This document shows positions 1 through 6,569 of a DNA stretch of 6,569 nucleotides, in pieces (the first letter of the stretch is position 1; every line of letters begins with the position of its first letter). The stretch comes from an uncultured Blautia sp. (GTDB lineage: Bacteria > Bacillota > Clostridia > Lachnospirales > Lachnospiraceae). Under the pieces are notes generated by a model. The model was not told where the DNA came from and did no database searches. It saw only the letters and a list, made by a program, of their open reading frames with translations. The DNA lies in contig URWL01000115.1 of the NCBI GenBank assembly GCA_900551465.1, positions 1 to 6,569 on the forward strand, in the 5' to 3' direction. Both the position numbers and the translations under genes were made by a program.

Positions 1-20
1 TGTTAAGACCAAAACATGTC

Positions 21-38
21 TGGTAGGGCTGGCAGGGC
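21..38. repeat. 9-bp tandem direct repeat upstream of the ABC operon
   Basis: TGGTAGGGC (21-29) is followed immediately by TGGCAGGGC (30-38), eight of nine bases identical. The pair covers the likely -35 area of the candidate promoter. Direct repeats in this position can be binding sites for response regulators or other activators. No regulator gene lies in the window, so an operator role is only a guess. The repeat itself is plain in the sequence, but at this length it could be chance. Confidence 0.35.
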
Positions 39-56
39 GTTATTTATAAATATAAT
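29..56 (+). promoter_or_regulatory. candidate sigma-A promoter for the ABC transporter operon
   Basis: TATAAT at 51-56 matches the -10 consensus exactly. The best -35 candidate is CTGGCA at 29-34 (4 of 6 to TTGACA) with a 16-bp spacer. Transcription would start near 62-64, giving a leader of about 15 nt before the ATG at 79. A perfect 12-bp palindrome (TATTTATAAATA, 41-52) overlaps the -10 region. The weak -35 suggests either a weak or an activator-dependent promoter. If it is real, it rules out the upstream in-frame ATG at 16 as the start of the ATPase. Confidence 0.45.
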
Positions 57-78
57 AGAAGCAAAGGCAGGAAAAAAT

Positions 79-795
79 ATGAGGAGTCAGAATAATGCAT
101 ATGTAAAGCTTGAAAAGGTATCCAAGATCTACGGCTCCGGGGAAGTGCGTATTGTTGCCGTGGATGAGATAAGCTTTGAGATCAATAAGGGGGAATTTGT
201 AGTAGTGGTAGGACCCAGTGGCGCGGGAAAAACTACTGTCCTGAATATTCTGGGAGGTATGGATAAGGCCACCTCCGGTAAAGTGCTGGTAGATGGAACA
301 GACATTGCAAAGTTTAATAATAAACAGCTTACCAGTTACAGAAGAGAAGACATTGGATTTGTATTCCAGTTTTATAATCTGGTTCCGAATCTTACTGCTC
401 TGGAAAATGTGGAGCTTGCTCTTCAGATCTGCAAAGAGCCGCTGGATGCAAGAATGGTTCTGGAGGAGGTAGGGCTTAAGAATCGTCTGGGAAATTTCCC
501 GGCGCAGCTTTCTGGAGGAGAACAGCAGCGTGTATCCATCGCAAGAGCGCTTGCAAAGAATCCCAAACTTCTTCTCTGTGATGAACCTACAGGCGCGCTG
601 GATTATCAGACCGGAAAAGCAATACTGAAGCTTTTGCAGGATATGTGCAGGGAAAAGGGAATGACAGTGATCGTTATTACACACAACTCCGCACTGACAC
701 CTATGGCAGACCGTGTGATTAAAATTAAAAATGGAAAAGTTTCTTCCATGGTTCAAAACGAGAATCCTACTTCTGTGGAAAAAATCGAATGGTAG
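79..795 (+). CDS. ABC transporter ATP-binding protein, LolD/MacB family
   Basis: This 238-residue protein is the cytoplasmic ATPase that powers the permease encoded next to it. All nucleotide-binding motifs are intact: Walker [10 protein letters not shown] (45-53), Q-loop Gln97 in FVFQFYNL, signature LSGGEQQR (144-151), Walker B LLLCDEP with catalytic Glu169, D-loop GALD (172-175) and switch His202. The [18 protein letters not shown] stretch and the overall length are typical of the LolD/MacB/BceA-type family, whose members work with FtsX-type permeases by mechanotransmission rather than classical translocation. I chose ATG 79 because it has an AGG (69-71) at suitable spacing and the conserved domain begins within ten residues. 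An in-frame ATG at 16 has no ribosome binding site and would run through the likely promoter. The stop codon lies 9 bp before the permease start, so the two are co-transcribed. Substrate unknown. Confidence 0.93.
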   Translation: MRSQNNAYVKLEKVSKIYGSGEVRIVAVDEISFEINKGEFVVVVGPSGAGKTTVLNILGGMDKATSGKVLVDGTDIAKFNNKQLTSYRREDIGFVFQFYNLVPNLTALENVELALQICKEPLDARMVLEEVGLKNRLGNFPAQLSGGEQQRVSIARALAKNPKLLLCDEPTGALDYQTGKAILKLLQDMCREKGMTVIVITHNSALTPMADRVIKIKNGKVSSMVQNENPTSVEKIEW

Positions 796-804
796 GTGAG
801 GGTT

Positions 805-3800
805 ATGAAAAAAGCATTGCATAAGGACTTCTGGATGGAAATAAAAAAGACAAAGGCAAGATTTATTTCCATATTCTGCATTGTATCCCTGGGAGTAGCA
901 TTTTTTTCCGGGATCCAGGCCAGTTCACCGGATATGAGATTGTCCGGAGATGCTTATTATACAGAAAATAAAATGATGGATCTGAAGGTGGTTGGAACTC
1001 TTGGCCTTACAGAGAAGGATGTTGATGCACTGAAAAAAGTAGAAGGCGTAGAATGGGCAGAGGGAGCCTGGGCGACAGATGTTCTTTGCGGAGAGGCGGA
1101 TGCCCAGAAGGTTCTTCATGTGGAATCAATAAATAAAGATGTAAATGGGCTGACTGTAACAGAAGGAAGGCTTCCGGAAAAAAGCGGCGAGTGTTTTCTG
1201 GACGTGACCTTTGCGCAGGGAATGGGATATCAGATTGGCGACCAGATGGAATTTCGGGAGGATACCGAGGATCCATTTCTGAAAAAAAGAACCTACACTG
1301 TTACGGGGGTTGGAAGAACACCTCTTTACATATCTTTCAACAGAGGAAATACAACACTTGGATCCGGTGAGGTGAATGGCTTTGCATATGTACTTCCGGA
1401 GGATTTTGACCAGGAAATATATACCCAGATTTATATTCGGGCACATGGAGTGGATCAGGTAACGAGCTATACAGACGCCTATGATACCTTGGTAGAAAGG
1501 CTTCAGCAGAACGTAGAAGGAATCCAGAAAGAACGCTGTCTGGCCAGATATGAGGATGTTATGTCTGAGGCAGAGGAAAAGCTTGCAGATGCGGAACAGG
1601 AACTTGCCGACGGAAAAGCGGAGGCAGAACAGGAGCTTGCAGATGCCAGGAAGGATCTGGAGGATGGAGAACAGGAGCTTGCCGACGGAAGAAAAGAATA
1701 TGAAGAAGGCAAAAAACAGCTTGCAGATGCCAGAGAAAAGCTGAAGGACGGACGGGCACAGCTGGATACAGCGCAGCAGACCATAGCAGATGGAAGGATA
1801 CAGCTTGCAGATGCCAGGGGGCAGCTTGCTTCCGGGTGGGAGCAGTTTCATGCCGGAGAAGCCCGGCTGTCAGAAGGATGGAGTCAATATAACAGCGGAA
1901 AACGGGAATATGATGCAGGTAAGGAAAAGCTGGAGAAGGCAAAAAAACAGCTTGCCGACGGAAAGAAAAAGCTGGAAGAAAGCAGATCTGCTCTTGATGA
2001 ACAACAGAGACAGATTGAAGAGGGAATCCTTCAGGCTCAGAATGGAATCACAGCAATTGAGGCACAGATTACAGAACTGAACGCACAGATTCCCCAGATA
2101 GAAGCTGGTATCCAGCAGGCAGCAGAGGCAGAGGCACAGCTTCCTGCACTGCAGCAGGCACTGACTGCAGCCCAGAGAACAGCATCGGAGAAACAGTCAG
2201 CAGCAGATATGGCTCAGTCAGCGTTGGATGAAGCCATAAAAAAACTGGAAGCAGGTGAGATCACAGAGGAAGATCTGATTCCATTACAGGAAGCTTTGAA
2301 TGCAGCTGCAGCAGAGCTGGAAGCCGCAAACGGAGCTGTGGCTCAGGCCCAGGCAGCTTTAGACACCTGCAGTGCGGCTGTGGCTAGGAAACCGGAATTG
2401 GAGGCTGGTCTTGCTGCCGCAAAGGAGGGTATTGCCCAGGCAGAGACAAAAAAGACGGAACTTGCATTAACCATAGAGCAGCTGCAGTCAGGCAGGACAG
2501 CTGTTGAAGAAGGACGGAAAAAACTGGAACAGGAGGGGAAGAAACTTCAGCAGGCAGAAAAGGAAATTTCTGCTAATGAAAAAAAACTTGCAGCCAGTGA
2601 AAAAAAGCTGAAGGAGAGTCTGGCAGTCCTTCAGAGCAGTCAGGCAGAGATTGATGCCAACAGACAAAGACTGAATGCCGCGCAGGCAGAGATCAATGCC
2701 AATGAACAGAAACTTGCAGACGGAGAGGCGGAGCTTGTACAGGGCAGGCAGGAGCTTGCGGACGGAGAGGCAGAGATTAAAGAAAATCAGCAGAAGCTGA
2801 TCGATGCGGAAAAAGAACTTGCAGATGGAGAGGCAGAACTTGAAGATGGATGGAAAGAGTACCGGGACGGCGAAAAGGAGGCAGAGCAGGAGATTGCAGA
2901 CGGCGAAAAGAAGATTGCCGATGCCCGGAAAGAAATCCAGGATATAGAAGAGCCGGAGTGGATCATTACAGACAGAAATGCTCTTCCGGAGTATTCTGAT
3001 TACGGAGACAATGCAGACCGTATTAAGAATATCGGAGAAGTATTTCCGGTGATCTTTTTCCTGGTGGCAGCCTTGATCAGTCTTACCACTATGACAAGAA
3101 TGGTAGAGGAACAGAGAACGCAGATCGGAACTCTGAAGGCCTTGGGCTACGGTAAGTATGCTATTGCCTCCAAGTATCTGAACTATGCATTTTTGGCAAC
3201 AGTGGGGGGAAGTGCGGCAGGAATTCTGATCGGTGAAAAGATCCTTCCCTATATCATTATCAAGGCATACGGGATTATGTACCACAATGTGGGAAATAAC
3301 CTGGAGATCCACTATGAACTGAAATTTGCCCTTACAGCGTCTGTGGCAGCTGTAGTCTGTACAGTAGGCGCTACGGTGTTCGCCTGCTATAAGGTTCTGG
3401 CAGAGACTCCGGCCTCTCTGATGCGCCCGCCGGCGCCTAAGGAGGGGAAAAGGGTTCTTGTAGAAAAGATCACGATTTTGTGGAAGCATCTGAACTTTAC
3501 CTGGAAATCCTGTCTGAGAAATCTTTTCCGCTACAAGAAGCGTTTATTTATGACGATTTTCGGCATTTCCGGAAGTATGGCTCTGATGCTGGTGGGATTC
3601 GGGATCAAAGATTCTATATCGGACATTGTGGTGAAGCAGTATGAAGAGCTTCAGCATTATGACGGAACTATTATCACAGATGAGGATGCTTCCCCAGAGG
3701 AAAGGACAAAACTCTCGGAATATTTAAAACAGAATAAAAAAATCCAGCGATTTACAAACATCCAGTTTACAAAGATCACTGCCCCAAGAGAAAAATCCAA

Positions 3801-4632
3801 TATCAGCTGCTATCTTTATGTGCCGGAGGATATGGAAAATTTCCGGGAGGATGTGACACTGAGAAACCGTATCACAAAAGAAGGATATGAACTTACCGAT
3901 GCGGGAGCTGTGATCAGTGAAAAAACAGCCAGACTTCTGGGACTGCAGGTGGGAGACAGTATTACTCTGGAAAAAGATCATGAGGAATATCAGGCCAGGG
4001 TGGCTGTGATCACAGAAAACTATATGGGGCATTATATTTATATGACTCCTGCAGTTTATGAGCAGACCTTTGGAGAAAAGCCTGTTTATGAGGATGTGAT
4101 CTTTTCTCTTAAGGATGAATATCTGGATCAGGAGGAAGCAGTAGGAAAAGAAATACTTTCCCAGCCGGCAGCGCTGAGCATCAGCTATACTGCCAGTCTG
4201 GCAGCCCAGGTGGACCGTATGCTCAGCACATTGGGAATTGTGATCGTAGTCCTGATCGTTTCCGCAGGAATGCTTGCTTTTGTGGTTCTTTATAATCTGA
4301 ATAATATTAATATAACAGAACGCCAGAGAGAACTGGCAACCTTAAAGGTACTGGGATTTTATGATAAGGAAGTTTCTCAGTATGTACTGAGGGAAAATAT
4401 TCTTCTGACCATTGCCGGGATCATTTTCGGATCCGGCTTCGGAGTGATCCTTCATCGGTATATTATTGTCACAGTAGAGGTGGATGCGGTTATGTTCGGA
4501 CGGAACATACGCCCGGTAAGCTTCCTTTACTGCGCAGTGATCACCTGTATCTTTTCACTGATTGTTAATCTGTTTATGCACAGGAAGCTGAAAAAGATCG
4601 ATATGGTAGAATCTCTGAAATCTGTGGAATAA
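805..4632 (+). CDS. FtsX/MacB-type ABC permease, double-length, with giant coiled-coil insertion
   Basis: This 1275-residue membrane protein is the permease partner of the preceding ATPase. It consists of two FtsX-type halves. Half 1 has TM1 (about 20-40), an extracellular domain, then TM2 (746-766), TM3 (792-812) and TM4 (841-865). Half 2 has TM5 (914-934), an extracellular domain (about 935-1135), then TM6 (1140-1163), TM7 (1198-1218) and TM8 (1237-1259). Each half carries the FtsX signature after its second helix: EEQRTQIGTLKALGYGK (768-784) and ERQRELATLKVLGF (1172-1185). The first extracellular domain is interrupted by about 480 residues of heptad-repeat helix (about 235-716) rich in LADG/LADAR units, like the X-X-X-Leu-X-X-Gly repeats of YhgE/Pip-type proteins. 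The second lacks it. ATG 805 is preferred, with GGTGAGGG just upstream; GTG 796 would add three residues and overlaps that site. The product may be an exporter, an antimicrobial-peptide resistance pump, or a signal transmitter to the cell wall. No sensor kinase or hydrolase in the window helps decide. Confidence 0.9.
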   Translation: MKKALHKDFWMEIKKTKARFISIFCIVSLGVAFFSGIQASSPDMRLSGDAYYTENKMMDLKVVGTLGLTEKDVDALKKVEGVEWAEGAWATDVLCGEADAQKVLHVESINKDVNGLTVTEGRLPEKSGECFLDVTFAQGMGYQIGDQMEFREDTEDPFLKKRTYTVTGVGRTPLYISFNRGNTTLGSGEVNGFAYVLPEDFDQEIYTQIYIRAHGVDQVTSYTDAYDTLVERLQQNVEGIQKERCLARYEDVMSEAEEKLADAEQELADGKAEAEQELADARKDLEDGEQELADGRKEYEEGKKQLADAREKLKDGRAQLDTAQQTIADGRIQLADARGQLASGWEQFHAGEARLSEGWSQYNSGKREYDAGKEKLEKAKKQLADGKKKLEESRSALDEQQRQIEEGILQAQNGITAIEAQITELNAQIPQIEAGIQQAAEAEAQLPALQQALTAAQRTASEKQSAADMAQSALDEAIKKLEAGEITEEDLIPLQEALNAAAAELEAANGAVAQAQAALDTCSAAVARKPELEAGLAAAKEGIAQAETKKTELALTIEQLQSGRTAVEEGRKKLEQEGKKLQQAEKEISANEKKLAASEKKLKESLAVLQSSQAEIDANRQRLNAAQAEINANEQKLADGEAELVQGRQELADGEAEIKENQQKLIDAEKELADGEAELEDGWKEYRDGEKEAEQEIADGEKKIADARKEIQDIEEPEWIITDRNALPEYSDYGDNADRIKNIGEVFPVIFFLVAALISLTTMTRMVEEQRTQIGTLKALGYGKYAIASKYLNYAFLATVGGSAAGILIGEKILPYIIIKAYGIMYHNVGNNLEIHYELKFALTASVAAVVCTVGATVFACYKVLAETPASLMRPPAPKEGKRVLVEKITILWKHLNFTWKSCLRNLFRYKKRLFMTIFGISGSMALMLVGFGIKDSISDIVVKQYEELQHYDGTIITDEDASPEERTKLSEYLKQNKKIQRFTNIQFTKITAPREKSNISCYLYVPEDMENFREDVTLRNRITKEGYELTDAGAVISEKTARLLGLQVGDSITLEKDHEEYQARVAVITENYMGHYIYMTPAVYEQTFGEKPVYEDVIFSLKDEYLDQEEAVGKEILSQPAALSISYTASLAAQVDRMLSTLGIVIVVLIVSAGMLAFVVLYNLNNINITERQRELATLKVLGFYDKEVSQYVLRENILLTIAGIIFGSGFGVILHRYIIVTVEVDAVMFGRNIRPVSFLYCAVITCIFSLIVNLFMHRKLKKIDMVESLKSVE
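1561..2952 (+). repeat. heptad-repeat (xxxLxxG-type) coding region inside the permease
   Basis: This stretch encodes residues 253-716 of the permease, a chain of 7-residue units with Leu/Ile/Tyr/Phe at the second place and Gly/Ala at the fifth (for example ELADGEA, QLADARE, EYDAGKE). One phase holds from residue 277 to 486 (30 units) and another from 531 to 691 (23 units). An EAEQ four-residue insertion occurs at 273-276 and again at 692-695. At DNA level the repeats are often near-identical: GCTTGCAGATGCCAG recurs at 1635, 1719 and 1803, exactly 84 bp apart (four heptads). The middle part (about residues 430-530) is alanine-rich and lacks LADG units. Confidence 0.9.
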
Positions 4633-4660
4633 ATTAACTGTGAAATTTCTGCGTTCCTGC

Positions 4661-4689
4661 TTGACAACCGCAAAAAATGTAATTATAGT
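4661..4689 (+). promoter_or_regulatory. sigma-A promoter of valS
   Basis: TTGACA at 4661-4666 is a perfect -35 and TATAGT at 4684-4689 a 5-of-6 -10, separated by exactly 17 bp. Transcription should start around 4695-4697, just before T-box Stem I. The -35 begins only 28 bp after the permease stop codon, so valS has its own promoter squeezed directly behind the ABC operon. Confidence 0.88.
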
Positions 4690-4792
4690 AGGAAACATAG
4701 CAAAGGCGAGGAAAAAGAGGAGTATGCTTTTTTCCCTGACAGAGAGGAGCTTCCGCTGGCTGTAAGGAGCTCTCAGAAGGAGAAGGCAGAAG

Positions 4793-4795
4793 GTA
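4793..4795 (+). promoter_or_regulatory. T-box specifier codon GUA (valine)
   Basis: GUA lies in the 3' side of the Stem I internal loop (AGAAG-GUA-G) and is followed by a purine. This is the position occupied by GGC in the well-known glyQS T-box, where the loop reads CGAAA-GGC-A. It would pair with the UAC anticodon of tRNA-Val, in agreement with the downstream valS. The assignment rests on my manual folding of the flanking helices. Confidence 0.85.
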
Positions 4796-4929
4796 GCTTT
4801 GGAGCCGGGAGGCTGATGGCCGGAGAAATAATCCAGAAACCGGCAGCAGGCTTTCACGTAGATCCTGCGTTAAAGGACAATGAGATGTGCAGTGGAAGAC
4901 AGTTACAGATTTTGAAGCTCTCTGCATAA

Positions 4930-4962
4930 TGAAGGTGGTACCGCGATAAGATTCGCCCTTCA
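4930..4962 (+). promoter_or_regulatory. T-box antiterminator
   Basis: TGAAGG (4930-4935) pairs with CCTTCA (4957-4962) and GCG (4943-4945) with CGC (4954-4956), leaving the 7-nt bulge TGGTACC (4936-4942) and an 8-nt loop. The TGGT in the bulge is complementary to the ACCA acceptor end expected for tRNA-Val (discriminator A73). The 3' strand is shared with the left arm of the terminator, so the two structures exclude each other. Confidence 0.9.
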
Positions 4963-4990
4963 CACTTAGGTGTGAGGGGCTTCCTTTTTT
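4955..4990 (+). terminator. T-box intrinsic terminator upstream of valS
   Basis: An 11-bp stem, GCCCTTCACAC (4955-4965) with GTGTGAGGGGC (4970-4980), closes a TTAG loop with a single G-U pair. It is followed by TTCC and six T residues (4985-4990). This is the off state of the T-box switch. It is also the only intrinsic terminator I can see downstream of the ABC transporter genes. Confidence 0.93.
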
Positions 4991-5018
4991 CTTCCCCTCA
5001 CCGTTTAGAAAAATATTC

Positions 5019-5024
5019 AGGAGG
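5019..5024 (+). promoter_or_regulatory. ribosome binding site of valS
   Basis: AGGAGG, a perfect Shine-Dalgarno sequence, sits 5 nt before ATG 5030 and fixes the valS start. It lies beyond the T-box terminator, so it is transcribed only on readthrough. Confidence 0.93.
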
Positions 5025-5029
5025 TTATT

Positions 5030-6569
5030 ATGAGCAAAGAACTTGCAAAGACGTATGATCCGAAGGGACTGGAGGAACGTCTGTACAAAAAATGGATGGA
5101 TAATGGTTATTTCCACGCAAAGGTAAATCCCGATAAGAAGCCTTTTACCATTGTGATGCCGCCGCCAAATGTTACCGGCCAGCTTCACATGGGCCACGCT
5201 CTTGATGAAACTATGCAGGATATCCTGATCCGCTTCAAAAGAATGCAGGGATATGAGGCTCTCTGGCAGCCGGGAACTGACCATGCAGCCATCGCTACAG
5301 AGGTTAAGGTTATTGACAAACTGAAACAGGAAGGCATCGACAAACATGAGATCGGCCGTGAAGAATTTCTGAAACATGCATGGGCATGGAAAGAGGAGTA
5401 CGGCGGAAAGATCATCAATCAGCTGAAAAAGCTGGGCGCTTCTGCAGACTGGGAGAGAGAACGCTTTACCATGGATGAAGGCTGCTCCAAAGCTGTTCAG
5501 GAAGTGTTTATCAAGCTTTATGAAAAAGGTTATATCTATAAAGGATCCAGGATCATCAACTGGTGTCCTGTATGCCAGACTTCTATTTCCGATGCGGAAG
5601 TAGAGCATGAAGATCAGGACGGATTTTTCTGGCACATCAATTATCCCATCGTTGGAGAAGAAGGACGTTTTGTGGAAATTGCCACTACCCGTCCGGAGAC
5701 TCTTCTGGGAGATACTGCCGTTGCTGTAAATCCTGAAGATGAAAGATATAAAGACCTGGTAGGAAAAATGCTGAAACTGCCTCTGACAGACCGTGAGATT
5801 CCGGTTGTGGCAGATGAGTATGTAGATAAAGAATTTGGAACCGGCTGTGTAAAGATCACACCGGCACATGACCCTAATGACTTCGAGGTAGGCAAGCGTC
5901 ACAATCTTCCGGAGATCAACATCATGAATGATGATGCCACCATTAATTCTCTTGGCGGCAAGTATGCAGGAATGGACCGCTACGAGGCCCGTAAGGCAAT
6001 GGTTGCGGATCTTGAGGAGCAGGGACTGCTGGTCAAAGTTGTTCCTCATTCTCACAGCGTTGGAACTCATGACCGCTGCGGAACAACAGTAGAGCCTATG
6101 ATCAAGCCTCAGTGGTTTGTGCGTATGGATGAAATGGCAAAAGCTGCAATCGATGCTCTGAACGACGGAGATCTGGAGTTTGTTCCGGCAAGCTTTGGCA
6201 AAACATATCTTCACTGGCTGGAAAATATCCGTGACTGGTGTATTTCCCGTCAGCTGTGGTGGGGACACCGGATTCCGGCATATTACTGTGATGAATGCGG
6301 CGAGGTTGTTGTTGCCCGTGAGATGCCGGAGAAATGTCCGAAATGCGGCTGTACTCATCTTCATCAGGATGAAGATACCCTGGATACCTGGTTCAGTTCA
6401 GCCCTGTGGCCGTTTTCTACTTTAGGATGGCCGGACAAGACAGAAGAGATGGAGTATTTCTATCCGACGGATGTACTGGTAACCGGATATGATATCATTT
6501 TCTTCTGGGTTATCCGTATGGTATTTTCTGCTCTGGAACAGACTGGAAAGGCTCCTTTCCATCATGTTC
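5030..6569 (+). CDS. valS: valyl-tRNA synthetase, 5' part (cut by window end)
   Basis: Valyl-tRNA synthetase is a cytoplasmic class I enzyme that attaches valine to tRNA-Val using ATP and edits mischarged threonine. The window holds 513 codons of a protein that is usually about 880 residues. The N-terminal [14 protein letters not shown] and the adenylate-binding [15 protein letters not shown] (44-58, HIGH-type motif HMGH at 53-56) identify it as ValRS rather than IleRS or LeuRS. A zinc-type CPVC (179-182) is seen, with a second Cys cluster at C420/C423 and C436/C439. The CP1 editing domain spans roughly 195-345, with [15 protein letters not shown] (219-233) and [19 protein letters not shown] (270-288). 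The catalytic domain resumes with [15 protein letters not shown] (402-416). The KMSKS loop and the anticodon-binding and C-terminal arm domains must lie past the right edge. No frameshift or missing key residue is visible. Expression is governed by the upstream T-box. Confidence 0.98.
   Translation, partial: MSKELAKTYDPKGLEERLYKKWMDNGYFHAKVNPDKKPFTIVMPPPNVTGQLHMGHALDETMQDILIRFKRMQGYEALWQPGTDHAAIATEVKVIDKLKQEGIDKHEIGREEFLKHAWAWKEEYGGKIINQLKKLGASADWERERFTMDEGCSKAVQEVFIKLYEKGYIYKGSRIINWCPVCQTSISDAEVEHEDQDGFFWHINYPIVGEEGRFVEIATTRPETLLGDTAVAVNPEDERYKDLVGKMLKLPLTDREIPVVADEYVDKEFGTGCVKITPAHDPNDFEVGKRHNLPEINIMNDDATINSLGGKYAGMDRYEARKAMVADLEEQGLLVKVVPHSHSVGTHDRCGTTVEPMIKPQWFVRMDEMAKAAIDALNDGDLEFVPASFGKTYLHWLENIRDWCISRQLWWGHRIPAYYCDECGEVVVAREMPEKCPKCGCTHLHQDEDTLDTWFSSALWPFSTLGWPDKTEEMEYFYPTDVLVTGYDIIFFWVIRMVFSALEQTGKAPFHHV

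Larger units (their letters stand above)
4696..4990 (+). promoter_or_regulatory. T-box leader (tRNA-Val-sensing riboswitch) of valS
   Basis: This untranslated leader senses the charging state of tRNA-Val. Stem I base GGC/GCC (4705-4707 with 4804-4806) is followed by a kink-turn-like internal loop and GAGG/CTTT (4717-4720 with 4797-4800). Next comes the specifier loop (AGTAT on the 5' side, AGAAGGTAG on the 3' side), then a 9-bp helix (4726-4734 with 4779-4787). The distal arm has GAGAG/CTCTC and the conserved terminal-loop sequence GCTGGCTGTAA (4755-4765). Downstream lie hairpins 4819-4823/4840-4844 and 4846-4850/4864-4868, and a Stem III candidate 4888-4892/4922-4926. The canonical T-box GGTGGTACCGCG (4934-4945) and a terminator follow. 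By family knowledge, uncharged tRNA-Val stabilises the antiterminator and switches valS on, while charged tRNA leads to termination. Confidence 0.95.

Noticed and set aside
16..78. N-terminal extension of the ATPase from ATG 16
   Set aside because: No ribosome binding site precedes it, the added residues resemble no ABC N-terminus, and the stretch contains the TATAAT promoter candidate.
40..822. 260-residue minus-strand open frame opposite the ABC ATPase
   Set aside because: It is complementary to a gene with every ABC motif intact. No family features or convincing start signals are visible in the antisense product.
1126..1851. Minus-strand and alternate-frame open frames over the permease (also 1503-1784, 1559-1942, 1790-2080 and 2488-3489)
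   Set aside because: The low-complexity Ser/Leu/Cys-rich translations are by-products of the heptad-coding repeats read in other frames.
1561..1980. Regular short repeats considered as a CRISPR-like or minisatellite array
   Set aside because: The repeats are explained by codon use in protein heptads within an unbroken reading frame. There are no unique spacers of constant length.
4642..4649. GAAATTTC palindrome just after the permease stop, as a possible terminator or operator
   Set aside because: It is only eight bases, with no loop and no T-run. Palindromes of this length are expected by chance.
4634..6364. 576-residue open frame on the minus strand across the T-box and valS
   Set aside because: It lies entirely opposite a certain gene and a structured RNA. 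Its translation has no recognisable domain and a Cys/His/Phe/Ser-rich composition typical of antisense frames. The valS strand carries all the motifs.

Overview
The window looks like a stretch of a Clostridia (Firmicutes) chromosome, most likely from a gut Lachnospiraceae-type bacterium. The grounds are a T-box-controlled valS, strong AGGAGG-type ribosome binding sites, moderate GC content, and an MacB/FtsX-type ABC permease carrying a very long coiled coil. The genus cannot be fixed from the sequence alone. All supported genes lie on the + strand.

Positions 1-78 hold a possible promoter (TATAAT at 51-56) with a short tandem repeat and an AT-rich palindrome around it. Positions 79-795 encode a LolD/MacB-family ABC ATPase. 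Nine bases later, at 805-4632, comes its partner, a 1275-residue permease. It is a fusion of two FtsX-type halves (about 8 membrane helices). An extra helical region of about 480 residues is inserted into the extracellular domain of the first half only. The two genes form a tight two-gene operon that should give a complete transporter of two ATPases and one double permease. The substrate is not identifiable.

Only 28 bp after the permease stop codon, a near-consensus sigma-A promoter (TTGACA, 17 bp, TATAGT) starts a T-box leader of about 295 nt. Stem I, a GUA valine specifier, the antiterminator with its TGGT tRNA-acceptor bulge, and a strong competing terminator can all be traced. The leader controls valS (valyl-tRNA synthetase), which begins at 5030 and runs off the right edge after 513 codons.

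The most interesting part is the inserted helical domain of the permease. Its heptads (Leu at one core position, Gly/Ala three residues later) run in one phase for about 30 repeats, then resume in one phase for 23 repeats. A matching four-residue EAEQ insertion sits near each end. The midpoint between the two insertions falls on Gly484, exactly in the predicted turn. This points to a mirror-symmetric antiparallel hairpin some 35 nm long, enough in principle to cross a Gram-positive cell wall. The T-box and valS region is conventional. No mobile element, CRISPR array, tRNA or rRNA was seen.
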